Shown here piece after piece: positions 17,202 to 26,174 of a stretch of DNA of 64,000 bases. This DNA is from Flavobacteriaceae bacterium (lineage in GTDB: Bacteria > Bacteroidota > Bacteroidia > Flavobacteriales > Flavobacteriaceae). Under the pieces are notes generated by a model. That model was given only the letters and a program-made list of their open reading frames with translations. It was not told where the DNA came from and searched no databases. Position 1 is the stretch's first letter. Each line of letters begins with the position of its first letter. Both the position numbers and the translations under genes were made by a program. The stretch spans positions 1-64,000 of the forward strand of contig SIHP01000001.1 of NCBI GenBank assembly GCA_004762155.1. Reading direction: 5' to 3'.

Positions 17202-17804
17202 ATGAAAATTGAAGATGTAATTGAAAAATTCAGAAATAACGGAACTGAACAAAAATATAGGTTTGGCTCTTCTGCATCTGATAATTTGGTAAAAGAAGCC
17301 GAGGAAATATTTGGCGGAAAATTAACTGAGGATATCAACTATTTTTATAAAAATATAAATGGAATTGAATCAAATGACGATTACTGTTTCAGAATTGTTC
17401 CTCTAAACGAGGTTATTGATTTTTATTTAGATAATGAAAATCATGGATTTGTATTTGCTGAATATTTAATATACTGTGATTTATGGGAATTAGAAATTTC
17501 CGGAACAGAAAACAAGATTATAAGTTATGTGCCTGATAAAGAAAATAAAGAAATCTTATATCGAGTAACTTGGTCAGAAAATTTTACAGAATTTTTAAAC
17601 TTATACTTTGAAAGAGGATTAGAAGGACTTATTGATAGAGCTTCTGAATTAAGTCTAAACCCTGATTATTCCGAAAAAACATATCAGGAAACTGAAATAA
17701 AAAATAAACCAAAAAGTATTGATTCAAAAAATAAAAAAGCAAAAAAAATAATTAATAAATTCCTAGATTTAATATTGGGAAAATTTAAAAAATCACGTGT
17801 TTAA
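17202..17804 (+). CDS. SMI1/KNR4 (SUKH) family-like protein
   Basis: A 200-residue soluble protein. An N-terminal helix is followed by LTEDINYFYKNINGIESNDD and FRIVPLNEVIDFYLDNENHG, which fit the SUKH pattern, in which many members are immunity proteins to secreted toxins. The C-terminal 50 residues are lysine-rich and probably disordered. No toxin gene is nearby, so it would be an orphan immunity gene or have another role. A membrane protein follows 85 nt downstream. Confidence 0.65.
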   Translation: MKIEDVIEKFRNNGTEQKYRFGSSASDNLVKEAEEIFGGKLTEDINYFYKNINGIESNDDYCFRIVPLNEVIDFYLDNENHGFVFAEYLIYCDLWELEISGTENKIISYVPDKENKEILYRVTWSENFTEFLNLYFERGLEGLIDRASELSLNPDYSEKTYQETEIKNKPKSIDSKNKKAKKIINKFLDLILGKFKKSRV

Positions 17805-17889
17805 CAATGGAATAAACCACATAAACAAAGATTAAAAGGAACTAAAAAACAAAAACAGTTTTACAACATCTAACTAATATCGAAAATTA

Positions 17890-18411
17890 ATGACAAACCG
17901 AACTTTAACAACTCTAATAATTAGAATCGCTGGAATATTTTTATTTACGAAAATTTTTGACCATTTTGGAGTTTACTTTTTTTCTGTTTATGGAACCGCT
18001 ACTATAACTCAATTTGGGAAATTATTGAGTGACCATATTCATAAATTCTATTTTACTGGAACTTTTTTAACTGTAACAAATATTGTTGTCTCCTTATTTC
18101 TATTTATAAAAGGTGACTGGATTTCTAAAAAGCTAATAAAAACAGATAGTGAAATCAAAACGGAACTAAATGCTACATCATTAACAAAAGTAATTTTATT
18201 AACTGTCGGAGTAATTTGGTTAGCGAAAACCATCTATCTAATTCCTAATTTGATTGATTATTGTACTAAATTCATTTTCAAACTAAATGGAAATAACGAA
18301 ATTGAATTACCTGATTTTGCAGTTGCAAATTACATTTTAAAAACAGTTTTGACATTGCTTATTATATTCCGAATTGAAAAAATATCGAATTGGATTGTAA
18401 ATAAAATATAA
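17890..18411 (+). CDS. Hypothetical four-helix membrane protein
   Basis: A 173-residue protein with hydrophobic segments at about residues 8-30, 55-75, 98-118 and 145-165. No family is recognised. It follows the SUKH-like gene on the same strand, and both look like accessory genes. It might be an immunity or transport partner, but nothing in the sequence shows this. Confidence 0.65.
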   Translation: MTNRTLTTLIIRIAGIFLFTKIFDHFGVYFFSVYGTATITQFGKLLSDHIHKFYFTGTFLTVTNIVVSLFLFIKGDWISKKLIKTDSEIKTELNATSLTKVILLTVGVIWLAKTIYLIPNLIDYCTKFIFKLNGNNEIELPDFAVANYILKTVLTLLIIFRIEKISNWIVNKI

Positions 18412-18520
18412 GTTGTTACTAATTCTAGTCTACTTAGTTTTTTTCTTATTTTCAATTCCTTTTTTATTTGCTAAATTTAATCACTAAAATTCACAAAAAA
18501 GATTACCAATAATTAAAATC

Positions 18521-19246
18521 ATGACGAATCAAAAACTTTGGAAAAAAATAAAAGAATTTAATTTGGATGAAAAAGATATTGATTTTACTTTCTCACAAAG
18601 ATTAGCTAGAGATAATAATTGGGGTTTAGATTTTGTAAATGATGTAATTATCGAGTACAAAAAGTTTATTTATTTATGTTGTGTTTCTGATCAGCAAATA
18701 ACTCCTTCCGATTCTGTAGATCAGGCATGGCATCTTCATTTAACTTATACGCAATCGTATTGGAAAAAATTTTGCGGTGAGACTATTAATAAAGAAATAC
18801 ATCATAATCCTACAAAAGGAGGTTTAGAAGAAAAAAACAAATTTTCTGACTGCTATGATTTAACATTTGAAGTATATAAATCTGAATTTAATAATATTCC
18901 GCCTGATGCTATATGGTTAAATAATAAAAGGAGATTTCATGAGATAAATTTTAAACGCATAAATACTGATAGTTTTTGGTTAATTAAAAAACCTTCAAAA
19001 AATTATATTTCTGGTTTTAAACTAATTATAATTGGTGTTTTGATTCCTACTTTATTTATTCAAGCAGAAAATAGTTCTTCTGCAATATATTTTTTTATCA
19101 TTATTGCTGCAATAATATTATTTAACTTTTTTAATGATAGAGGAAATAAAAAAGGTGGTGACTCTGGTTGTTCTGATGGATGTTCTCATTTCGATGACTC
19201 AGGATGCAGCAGTGGATGTAGTGGATGCGGAGGCTGTGGAGATTAA
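18521..19246 (+). CDS. Glycine-rich domain protein-like (GRDP-like) membrane protein with Cys/Gly tail
   Basis: A 241-residue protein. Residues about 1-130 match the GRDP-like pattern VDQAWHLHLTYTQSYWKKFC, then HHNPTKGGLEE, then PPDAIWL. Two transmembrane helices lie at about 165-205. The last 30 residues are a low-complexity tail built of GCS and GCG units with eight cysteines and a His. The conserved His residues and Cys cluster suggest metal or redox chemistry, which is inference. Confidence 0.8.
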   Translation: MTNQKLWKKIKEFNLDEKDIDFTFSQRLARDNNWGLDFVNDVIIEYKKFIYLCCVSDQQITPSDSVDQAWHLHLTYTQSYWKKFCGETINKEIHHNPTKGGLEEKNKFSDCYDLTFEVYKSEFNNIPPDAIWLNNKRRFHEINFKRINTDSFWLIKKPSKNYISGFKLIIIGVLIPTLFIQAENSSSAIYFFIIIAAIILFNFFNDRGNKKGGDSGCSDGCSHFDDSGCSSGCSGCGGCGD

Positions 19247-19423
19247 AATATAGTTAACCTATTCTTCTCTTAAAATTTTGGATTTTATTTAAAATGATCG
19301 CGAAGTTAAAAGTTTGGTTTTAAGTCCTAAAAAAATCAAATAAAAATTAAAATTCAACCTCGAGTTAACCATATTTAAAACCTTACACATAAACACAACC
19401 AAAAACATATCTTTAAAATTTCA

Positions 19424-20239
19424 ATGAACATTATTATTATTTTTTTTAGAAAAAAATCTAACTTTTGGATTAAAAATATATTTTGGATTTTAATCATTGC
19501 TTTGTTTGCAAATCATTTAACTGATCAAAGGAACTTCCCACTTCATGATTCTTATCGTTTTCCTTGGCTTTCTATTCTCATTTCAATTTTAATAGGAAGT
19601 ATTATCATTATAATTTGTTATTTTAATTTTAGGTATTTTAAAAACAAACATTTTATACATAAAATAAATAACCAAATACTTTTACGCTTTATATTTTCTA
19701 CATTAGGTTATATTTCTATCGCTTATATTGTTTTATATTTTATTTTAACAGGACTCTTTGGTGGTGGAAATTATAATTTTTATGGATTCTTTACTGGTTT
19801 TTCTATTACCATATTACTAAGTAGTATTGGAATAATTGTTTCATTTGCTAAAGATATTTACGAGCTTCATAAAATGACTTCCATACACGGAAAACTTAAA
19901 ATTCAACAAAATGGTAAAATAACATTAATAGAATATACAAACATCTCTTTTATTTATAGTGAAAATAAAATAGTATTTGTTGTAAAAACAGATGGAACAA
20001 CTATTATTACTGATTTCACATTAAATGATGTTGAAAGTAAGATTAGTGAACATAGTTTTTTTAGAGCTAACAGACAAACGATTCTTCATTCTCGTTCTAT
20101 AGAGCAAGTGCGTTCTATAGAAAATGGAAAATTATCTGTTTTGTTAAAACCTATTATTTCTAACAAAAAAACATTTCAAATAAATATTAGTCGTTACAAA
20201 AAGCAAGCTTTTAATCATTGGCTTGAAAAGAAATTGTAA
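19424..20239 (+). CDS. Membrane-bound LytTR family DNA-binding protein
   Basis: A 271-residue protein with four transmembrane helices in the first 150 residues and a C-terminal LytTR domain at about 165-271: IYSENKIVFVVKTDGTTIIT, then FFRANRQTILHSRSIEQVRS, then FQINISRYK. It lacks receiver and kinase domains, so it probably senses a membrane signal directly. LytTR proteins bind pairs of direct repeats about 21 bp apart, which makes it a candidate reader of the arrays at 8786 and 35101. No such array was seen in front of its own gene. Confidence 0.9.
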   Translation: MNIIIIFFRKKSNFWIKNIFWILIIALFANHLTDQRNFPLHDSYRFPWLSILISILIGSIIIIICYFNFRYFKNKHFIHKINNQILLRFIFSTLGYISIAYIVLYFILTGLFGGGNYNFYGFFTGFSITILLSSIGIIVSFAKDIYELHKMTSIHGKLKIQQNGKITLIEYTNISFIYSENKIVFVVKTDGTTIITDFTLNDVESKISEHSFFRANRQTILHSRSIEQVRSIENGKLSVLLKPIISNKKTFQINISRYKKQAFNHWLEKKL

Positions 20240-20354
20240 CCTTAACTGATTATTCAGCTATTCTTTTGCTACCATTCAGTAAAAACCCTAGGTTTAATCA
20301 AGGTTTTCTTGCTTTATCGTTATTACTTCGTTTAAAATTTAAAACGATAAAAAA

Positions 20355-21005
20355 ATGAACAAGACCTTTTTAACAACCAAAATAGTTCCAATAACTGCCA
20401 TAATTCTTTGTATACTTTTATACTTATTTGGATATTTTCATATAATAATAGCTGCTTTATTATTAATTATAGCGAGTGCTATTGAATACAAAAAAGATAT
20501 TTTTAAATCTTTAGGTTTTCAACGAAAAAGACTAAAACTTAAAGATCTCTTTATTATAGCTCCCTTATTTTCCATCAGTCTTTTTCTAGTATACATTTAT
20601 GTACTTGTTCCTAGTGTAGCTTATTTAACGGAACAACCTATTAATTTCTCTGTTTTTGAACCTTATAAAGGCAATCTATCTGCTTGTTTTAGTTTGCTTA
20701 TTCTTATTTGGATATCAGCTGCTTTTGGTGAAGAAATTATTTTTAGAGGTTATTTAATGAGACAGTTTACTAAGTTCTTTGGTGCTAATAGAGTAAGTAT
20801 GGTTGTTAATATTTTATTATTTGGGATCGTCTTTGGTTTTATACATTCATATCAAGGTATAACTGGTCAAATAATATCTGGTTTAATTGGTATGTTATAT
20901 GCTGTAATTTTTCATATTCGTAAAAACGATTTATGGTTTAATATTGCTGCACATGGTTTTTTTGATACGGTTGCCGTACTATTTATATTCAATGGTTGGG
21001 GATAA
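20355..21005 (+). CDS. CPBP family intramembrane metalloprotease
   Basis: A 216-residue polytopic protein of the CPBP (Abi/CAAX protease-like) family. Motif 1, AAFGEEIIFRGYLMRQF, supplies the EE-x-x-x-R catalytic residues; motif 2 is FGFIHSYQG and motif 3 is AAHGFFDT, each with its His. About six to seven helices are present. Members process prenylated or small peptide substrates, or serve bacteriocin immunity. It lies between the LytTR gene and the MoxR system on the same strand. Confidence 0.92.
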   Translation: MNKTFLTTKIVPITAIILCILLYLFGYFHIIIAALLLIIASAIEYKKDIFKSLGFQRKRLKLKDLFIIAPLFSISLFLVYIYVLVPSVAYLTEQPINFSVFEPYKGNLSACFSLLILIWISAAFGEEIIFRGYLMRQFTKFFGANRVSMVVNILLFGIVFGFIHSYQGITGQIISGLIGMLYAVIFHIRKNDLWFNIAAHGFFDTVAVLFIFNGWG

Positions 21006-21111
21006 GAAATTTAAAGTTTGTTATTTAGAAATCTAGTAAACTATTTATGTATCTCATTTTGAAATCACTTCTGTATTGTCTACATTGTATCGCTTATTGA
21101 AAATTATATAA

Positions 21112-21771
21112 ATGCCCAAATTAAAACCTAATAACTTTTTAGAAACTATTGCTTATTTAAGACAAGAAGAACATCTTGTTATTCATGACGATGTTTTAAA
21201 AACAACTAAAAAAGAAGATGAAGATATTGTCTTATTTTTGGAGCAAGAATATGAAAACGAGTGTTTAAACTATCCGTTTACTCTTCCAAAATTTAATGCA
21301 ACAGCAGCACTTTGGGCAAGCAAAATAGTGTATTATTCTTCATTATTATTACTACATCGTAATAATACTCAAAAAGACTTAAATAGTTTATTTCCATATT
21401 TTAATAATACTATTGATGCTTCTGCCTTACTTTCTGCCGACTTATGCTTACGTTTTTTACCACAAATTAATTCAGAATTAAAAGGGATTGATACTAAAGA
21501 TCCTTTAATTTCTATTTTAGATATTATTTTGAACACATGGCATTATTCAGCAATACATAATGATTGTATACCTCCAAAAATTGACTATAAACACTTTTTT
21601 AAAGACGAATGTTTAACTCAATTATATTTAAATAGAATTGTAGAAAGAAAAATAATAAAATGGGCAGAAACACCTTATATAAACTCACTATTACATAAAA
21701 GATTTGGATATTATAAAGACCACTTCTGGAGTACTTTAAAACACTATGAAACTGAAACAAATGAACACTAA
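21112..21771 (+). CDS. Accessory protein of MoxR-vWA-propeller ternary system
   Basis: A 219-residue, largely helical soluble protein with no recognised catalytic motif. WHYSAIHNDCIPPKIDYKHF and FGYYKDHFWSTLKHYE are the distinctive patches. Position and character match the helical bpX component that precedes moxR in MoxR-vWA-beta-propeller ternary systems; I cannot fix the exact bpX class by eye. Its stop lies inside the moxR start region, so the genes are translationally linked. It is the first of five overlapping genes. Confidence 0.7.
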   Translation: MPKLKPNNFLETIAYLRQEEHLVIHDDVLKTTKKEDEDIVLFLEQEYENECLNYPFTLPKFNATAALWASKIVYYSSLLLLHRNNTQKDLNSLFPYFNNTIDASALLSADLCLRFLPQINSELKGIDTKDPLISILDIILNTWHYSAIHNDCIPPKIDYKHFFKDECLTQLYLNRIVERKIIKWAETPYINSLLHKRFGYYKDHFWSTLKHYETETNEH

Positions 21772-22894
21772 TATAGAACAATTAAAAGCTGTTTTAACAC
21801 ATATAAAATCAACGTTTGTTGGTAAAGATGATGTTATTGACTTACTAGGTATAAGTCTTATTGCAAAAGAAAATACTTTTTTACTTGGACCTCCTGGAAC
21901 TGCTAAAAGTGCAATTGTAAAAGCATTATCTAATGGCGTAGAAAATGGTAAAAATTTCGAGTATTTATTAACTCGTTTTACAGAACCAAATGAGCTATTT
22001 GGCCCTTTTGATATTAAAAAATTACGCGAAGGTGAACTTGTAACAAATATAGAAGGTATGATGCCTGAAGCTTCTGTAGTTTTTCTTGATGAGATTTTTA
22101 ATGCTAATAGTGCTATACTTAATAGTTTACTAATGGCGCTTAACGAAAAAGTATTGCGTAGAGGTAAACAAGTATTAAAATTACCTGCGTTAATGTTCGT
22201 TGGTGCTAGTAATATTTTGCCAGAAGATGAAGCTTTGAGTGCTTTATTTGATCGTTTTTTAATTAGAGTAAAATGCGACTATGTAAATCCCGATTTATTA
22301 AACCAAGTATTATTGGCTGGATGGAATTTAGAAAAAGGAGCTGTTAAAGATATTCCTAAAATAACACCAGATGAAGTAATAGAATTACAAGTACTTACTA
22401 AAAAAGTAAATCTTAGTAGTATACTTAACGCCTATGTTAACATCATTCATACCATAAGAAATACAGGAATTAATGTTTCTGATCGTCGTGCTGTAAAGTT
22501 ACAAAACCTAATTGCAGCTAGTGCAGTAATGTGCAACCGTAACGAGGCTATTTTATCTGATTTATGGGTATTAAAATACATTTGGGAAACTGAAGAACAA
22601 ATAGAAATTTTAGAAGGAATTATTAATAATAGCATAGAAAATGAGATTACAGAGAATTCTCATCCGCAAGCATTATACAACAAAGCGCCAAATCCAGAAG
22701 AAGTTATAAAAGAAGTAACTATTTTAAAAGAAGAATGGACTAACGAATCACTTTCTTTTGAAGAACAAAATATTATAAAAGATAAGTTACGTTTTATACA
22801 AAGCAGAACGGATTGGATTTCTGATCCTGAACAAAAAAAATATATAAATTCTGAGATTGATGCATTATGGCAAAGTATTCTTCAAACCCTATAG
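21761..22894 (+). CDS. MoxR-type AAA+ ATPase of ternary system
   Basis: An AAA+ ATPase of about 377 residues. Counting from the upstream ATG at 21746, the Walker A motif LGPPGTAKS covers residues 48-55 and Walker B VVFLDEIF covers 111-118. MFVGASNILPEDEALSALFD contains sensor 1 and the MoxR signature, and the C-terminal helical lid includes VSDRRAVK with sensor 2. MoxR ATPases remodel partners bearing vWA domains; the partner here is the gene at 23607. I prefer the ATG at 21761, which overlaps the upstream gene by 11 nt. Confidence 0.92.
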   Translation: MNTNIEQLKAVLTHIKSTFVGKDDVIDLLGISLIAKENTFLLGPPGTAKSAIVKALSNGVENGKNFEYLLTRFTEPNELFGPFDIKKLREGELVTNIEGMMPEASVVFLDEIFNANSAILNSLLMALNEKVLRRGKQVLKLPALMFVGASNILPEDEALSALFDRFLIRVKCDYVNPDLLNQVLLAGWNLEKGAVKDIPKITPDEVIELQVLTKKVNLSSILNAYVNIIHTIRNTGINVSDRRAVKLQNLIAASAVMCNRNEAILSDLWVLKYIWETEEQIEILEGIINNSIENEITENSHPQALYNKAPNPEEVIKEVTILKEEWTNESLSFEEQNIIKDKLRFIQSRTDWISDPEQKKYINSEIDALWQSILQTL

Positions 22895-23610
22895 CTTTTT
22901 TTGTTTTAACAACCAAAGCACACTTACAATCTTTATCTCAAATCAGACACTTTTACAATCTTAAAGTGGCTTTCTCTGGCGAAGATATTTGGATTAAAGA
23001 CTTTAGCTTAGTACAAATAGATAGTAAGGAAGTAACTACACTTCCATCAAAAAAAATATTTTATTTAAAAGATAATTTATTGTTTCCTAAAGGAAGTTTA
23101 TTACCAAAAAACAAATTGCCTTCTCAGTTATTATGGTCGCCAATTGCACAAGTATTTTTATTAGAAGAACCAAAAATCAATCATAACTTTTTTGGAATTC
23201 ATGATGTTATTACTCCTAAAATAGTTCCATCAAAAGAAGAAAAAGATACGATTGCTATTTTAACTCCCATTAATTCAGTGATTAAAAAAACTATTGAAAG
23301 CACAGCTTCATATCGGTTTGAAAATCTAAAATATACCATTATCAATTCCAATACTGTATTAATTATTGGTACACCAACATTACCAATTCAAGGAGAAAGT
23401 TACTGGTTAGAACACAGTTTTTTATATCCTAATGGTTATCATTTAAAATACTCGATTTTAAGCCTTAGTATAAAGAAAAAAATTAATCCTGATGACTTGT
23501 ATTATGTTTTGTGGGATAAAAATAATTGTTATAGTTTAATACCAAAAGCTGATTGTTTACCACTAAGTATTAGTTCATTTAGACTTTCTTTAACAGCTCC
23601 AAAAGTATGA
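22867..23610 (+). CDS. bpX-type protein of ternary system
   Basis: A 247-residue protein with mainly beta-strand character (IKDFSLVQIDSKEVTTLPS, then IFYLKDNLLFPKGSLLPKN, then TVLIIGTPTLPIQGESYWLE). It carries no enzymatic motif and fits the small strand-rich bpX adaptor between moxR and the vWA gene in these systems. The start overlaps moxR by 28 nt, and the stop overlaps the next start as ATGA. Its role is likely scaffolding, by inference. Confidence 0.7.
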   Translation: MAKYSSNPIAFFVLTTKAHLQSLSQIRHFYNLKVAFSGEDIWIKDFSLVQIDSKEVTTLPSKKIFYLKDNLLFPKGSLLPKNKLPSQLLWSPIAQVFLLEEPKINHNFFGIHDVITPKIVPSKEEKDTIAILTPINSVIKKTIESTASYRFENLKYTIINSNTVLIIGTPTLPIQGESYWLEHSFLYPNGYHLKYSILSLSIKKKINPDDLYYVLWDKNNCYSLIPKADCLPLSISSFRLSLTAPKV

Positions 23611-26174
23611 CGTTATATAATTACTTTAAACCTTATAAAGATTATTTTTGGGAGTGGGATAAAGATCGTTCCAATTCCAATGAAGATCCTATTTATATTG
23701 CAACTATAACTAACGGACAATCGATAGCTTATTTTGATGTAATTTCAGATACTTTAGAAGACTTATCTCCACAAGGTATTCCTCCTTTTGGTTCTATTTT
23801 ATTAATTTTATCAGCAATAAGTAATACCGTTTTACAATCTTCTTTTGACTTATTAAAAAATACTCTTTTAAATAAATATGGAGAAAATGACAAATCTATT
23901 TCCAATGCCATAGAAGTTTTAGAACTTATTAGAGCATTACCAAATAATTACAAATCAGGAGAAACAAGAACTGAATTATTACAACTACTGTTTAAAGATT
24001 GTCATAACAGACTTGGATTAAAAAAATCCAACGAATTAAAAATAGAGGTAAAAAAAGGATTGAATGAGTACATTGTAAATGCTGAAAAATCGCAAATAAA
24101 CAATAGTATTATAGACCAAGATATTAGGCCTATTGCATTATTAATAAGACGTTTTAAGTCTACTGAAGACATTATAAATGCAATTCATAAAATTCCTATA
24201 CATGATAATTTTACAGAAGAGATAACAATTGAAGAACATATTTCTTCGGATATTGATTTTGTTGATAAAACATTTTTAGAACAACTTATAGAACATGAAA
24301 ACACTTTCCAAATTGGTAGTTTAATAAAACGAATTTGGCCTGGACTTAATATCCCAATGCATAATAACTTTTCTAGTTCACAACCTCTAGGAGGTGTATC
24401 TGACATTACTAATAAAGGAGAATTTAGTAGGTTATTAATTTCTGAATTTGCACATGACAACGACACTTTTATGTCTAGAATAGTAAATAACGAAGCTTTG
24501 TATATTGAACGTGAAACTCCTCCTGAAAACAATACAAAGGAACGAATATTTTTAATTGATAATTCTTTAAAAAACTGGGGAATTCCTAAGGTTTTATCTT
24601 TTGCTACTGCACTTGCCATAGCAACACATCCAAAATCAGATTTTTCTTACAGTGTTTATGCTGTAGGAGAAACCTACACGGAAACACCTTTACATACAAG
24701 ATTTCAAGTAACTGAAAGTCAGTATTTATTATCTGGTTCTTTACATTGTGCATCTGGATTACAAGCTTTTCTAGAAGAAAATACAAATGATGCATCTAGA
24801 GAAATATTCTTTTTAACAGAAGAAAATAACCTCAACAATAGTAATTTACAAAATGTAATTTATAAAAACTATAATGCTATTAATTATATAATTACTAATA
24901 CTATTAATGGAGATATCAACTTTTATAAACATCAAAATAAAAACAGAAAACACTTTCAGCACATCTTGTTACCTTATCAGGATATTTGGAATTCACAACT
25001 ACCAAAACCTACAGTACAAAAACCTCTGAAAAACGAAGATATACAGATAAAAAATTTATTATTAGAACCAATAAACAAATCTGACGCTCTAATAATTCCG
25101 TTTGAAAATGAAATTTATTGTATTCAAAAGCAAAATTTATATACGCTAACATCAAAAGGAATTTATAAAGGAGTTCAATTAATTTATGAAAACATTCCAT
25201 TCGATGATTCTAATAAATTCACCGTTATTAAAAACGATAATGATGAACGAATATTAATAGCTTTTTCAAACATTATCAAACAAACATATAGATTAAACTT
25301 AAAAACAAAAGAACTTACCAATACTAGAATATATAAAAAAGCTTTAGAAAATAATGTATTGTTAGTATTCAACGCTAATAACACGACTATTTTAACTAAT
25401 AAAACCAATTTTTGGTCTTTATCTAAAGAATTCAAATTACATAAGTTAACAGGAAATGCTAGGTATCACGAATTATTATTTAATTACCAAGAAGCAATAT
25501 CAAACTTTAAAAGATTACTTAAAGTAAATAAGCTTAATTATAATATACTTAAAAATATAAGTGTAATTGATATAGAATATAGTGGAACTGAAAACTTGTT
25601 TTTAAGAATAGCTAACTTCTATTTACAAGAAAAGAGGTTCGTTACTAAAGAAAATACAGTAATGAATTACAGACCTAGTAATACTGTTAAAGCTTTTACA
25701 CCAAAAACAACATTATATTTAAAATATATTAATGGTAGTCCATTGCATATTATTAAACATTTGAAAGATATTTTAAACATAGGCTTAAAAGAAGCTAAAA
25801 CAATTGTTGATAGTATTCCTTCTTACCCTATAAAAAACAACCTTTCTATAAAAAAAGCAAAAAGTTTAAAAACTAAAATAGAAAGTTTAGATGCTGTTTG
25901 TTATATTAAGACTGATTATTTTGAAACTAATGATGGTAGTACTATTTACATAGAAAATGGCCAACTTATATTTAGAAGCAGTAATACTAAAATTCCTCAA
26001 TTTTATATAACCTCTATTCTAGGCTTTGATATTGCCATGGCTACAGATGGAGAATTTGCAGGAAATGAATATTTTTTACCTGTTAATCATAAATTAACAA
26101 CAATTAGTTTAGATAATTTTTATACTAAATATATTAATCCTTTTATAAAACATGTGCTGACATATGAAGATTAA
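23607..26174 (+). CDS. vWA / beta-propeller-like protein with bL12 C-terminal-like domain
   Basis: An 855-residue protein. A helical N-terminal half precedes a degenerate von Willebrand A domain at about 313-480; FLIDNSLKNWG supplies a DxS metal-site core. About 490-690 is strand-rich and propeller-like, with repeats such as ENEIYCIQKQNLYTLTSKG. Residues about 700-765 strikingly resemble the ribosomal bL12 C-terminal domain: IIKHLKDILNIGLKEAKTIV, then DSIP, with the GLKEAK core intact. A final 90-residue domain follows. It is the likely client of the upstream MoxR ATPase. Confidence 0.8.
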   Translation: MTLYNYFKPYKDYFWEWDKDRSNSNEDPIYIATITNGQSIAYFDVISDTLEDLSPQGIPPFGSILLILSAISNTVLQSSFDLLKNTLLNKYGENDKSISNAIEVLELIRALPNNYKSGETRTELLQLLFKDCHNRLGLKKSNELKIEVKKGLNEYIVNAEKSQINNSIIDQDIRPIALLIRRFKSTEDIINAIHKIPIHDNFTEEITIEEHISSDIDFVDKTFLEQLIEHENTFQIGSLIKRIWPGLNIPMHNNFSSSQPLGGVSDITNKGEFSRLLISEFAHDNDTFMSRIVNNEALYIERETPPENNTKERIFLIDNSLKNWGIPKVLSFATALAIATHPKSDFSYSVYAVGETYTETPLHTRFQVTESQYLLSGSLHCASGLQAFLEENTNDASREIFFLTEENNLNNSNLQNVIYKNYNAINYIITNTINGDINFYKHQNKNRKHFQHILLPYQDIWNSQLPKPTVQKPLKNEDIQIKNLLLEPINKSDALIIPFENEIYCIQKQNLYTLTSKGIYKGVQLIYENIPFDDSNKFTVIKNDNDERILIAFSNIIKQTYRLNLKTKELTNTRIYKKALENNVLLVFNANNTTILTNKTNFWSLSKEFKLHKLTGNARYHELLFNYQEAISNFKRLLKVNKLNYNILKNISVIDIEYSGTENLFLRIANFYLQEKRFVTKENTVMNYRPSNTVKAFTPKTTLYLKYINGSPLHIIKHLKDILNIGLKEAKTIVDSIPSYPIKNNLSIKKAKSLKTKIESLDAVCYIKTDYFETNDGSTIYIENGQLIFRSSNTKIPQFYITSILGFDIAMATDGEFAGNEYFLPVNHKLTTISLDNFYTKYINPFIKHVLTYED

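Noticed and set aside
24185..24619. A 144-codon minus-strand ORF inside the vWA gene
   Set aside because: It overlaps the vWA coding region fully and is interpretable as an antisense shadow of AT-rich codons.
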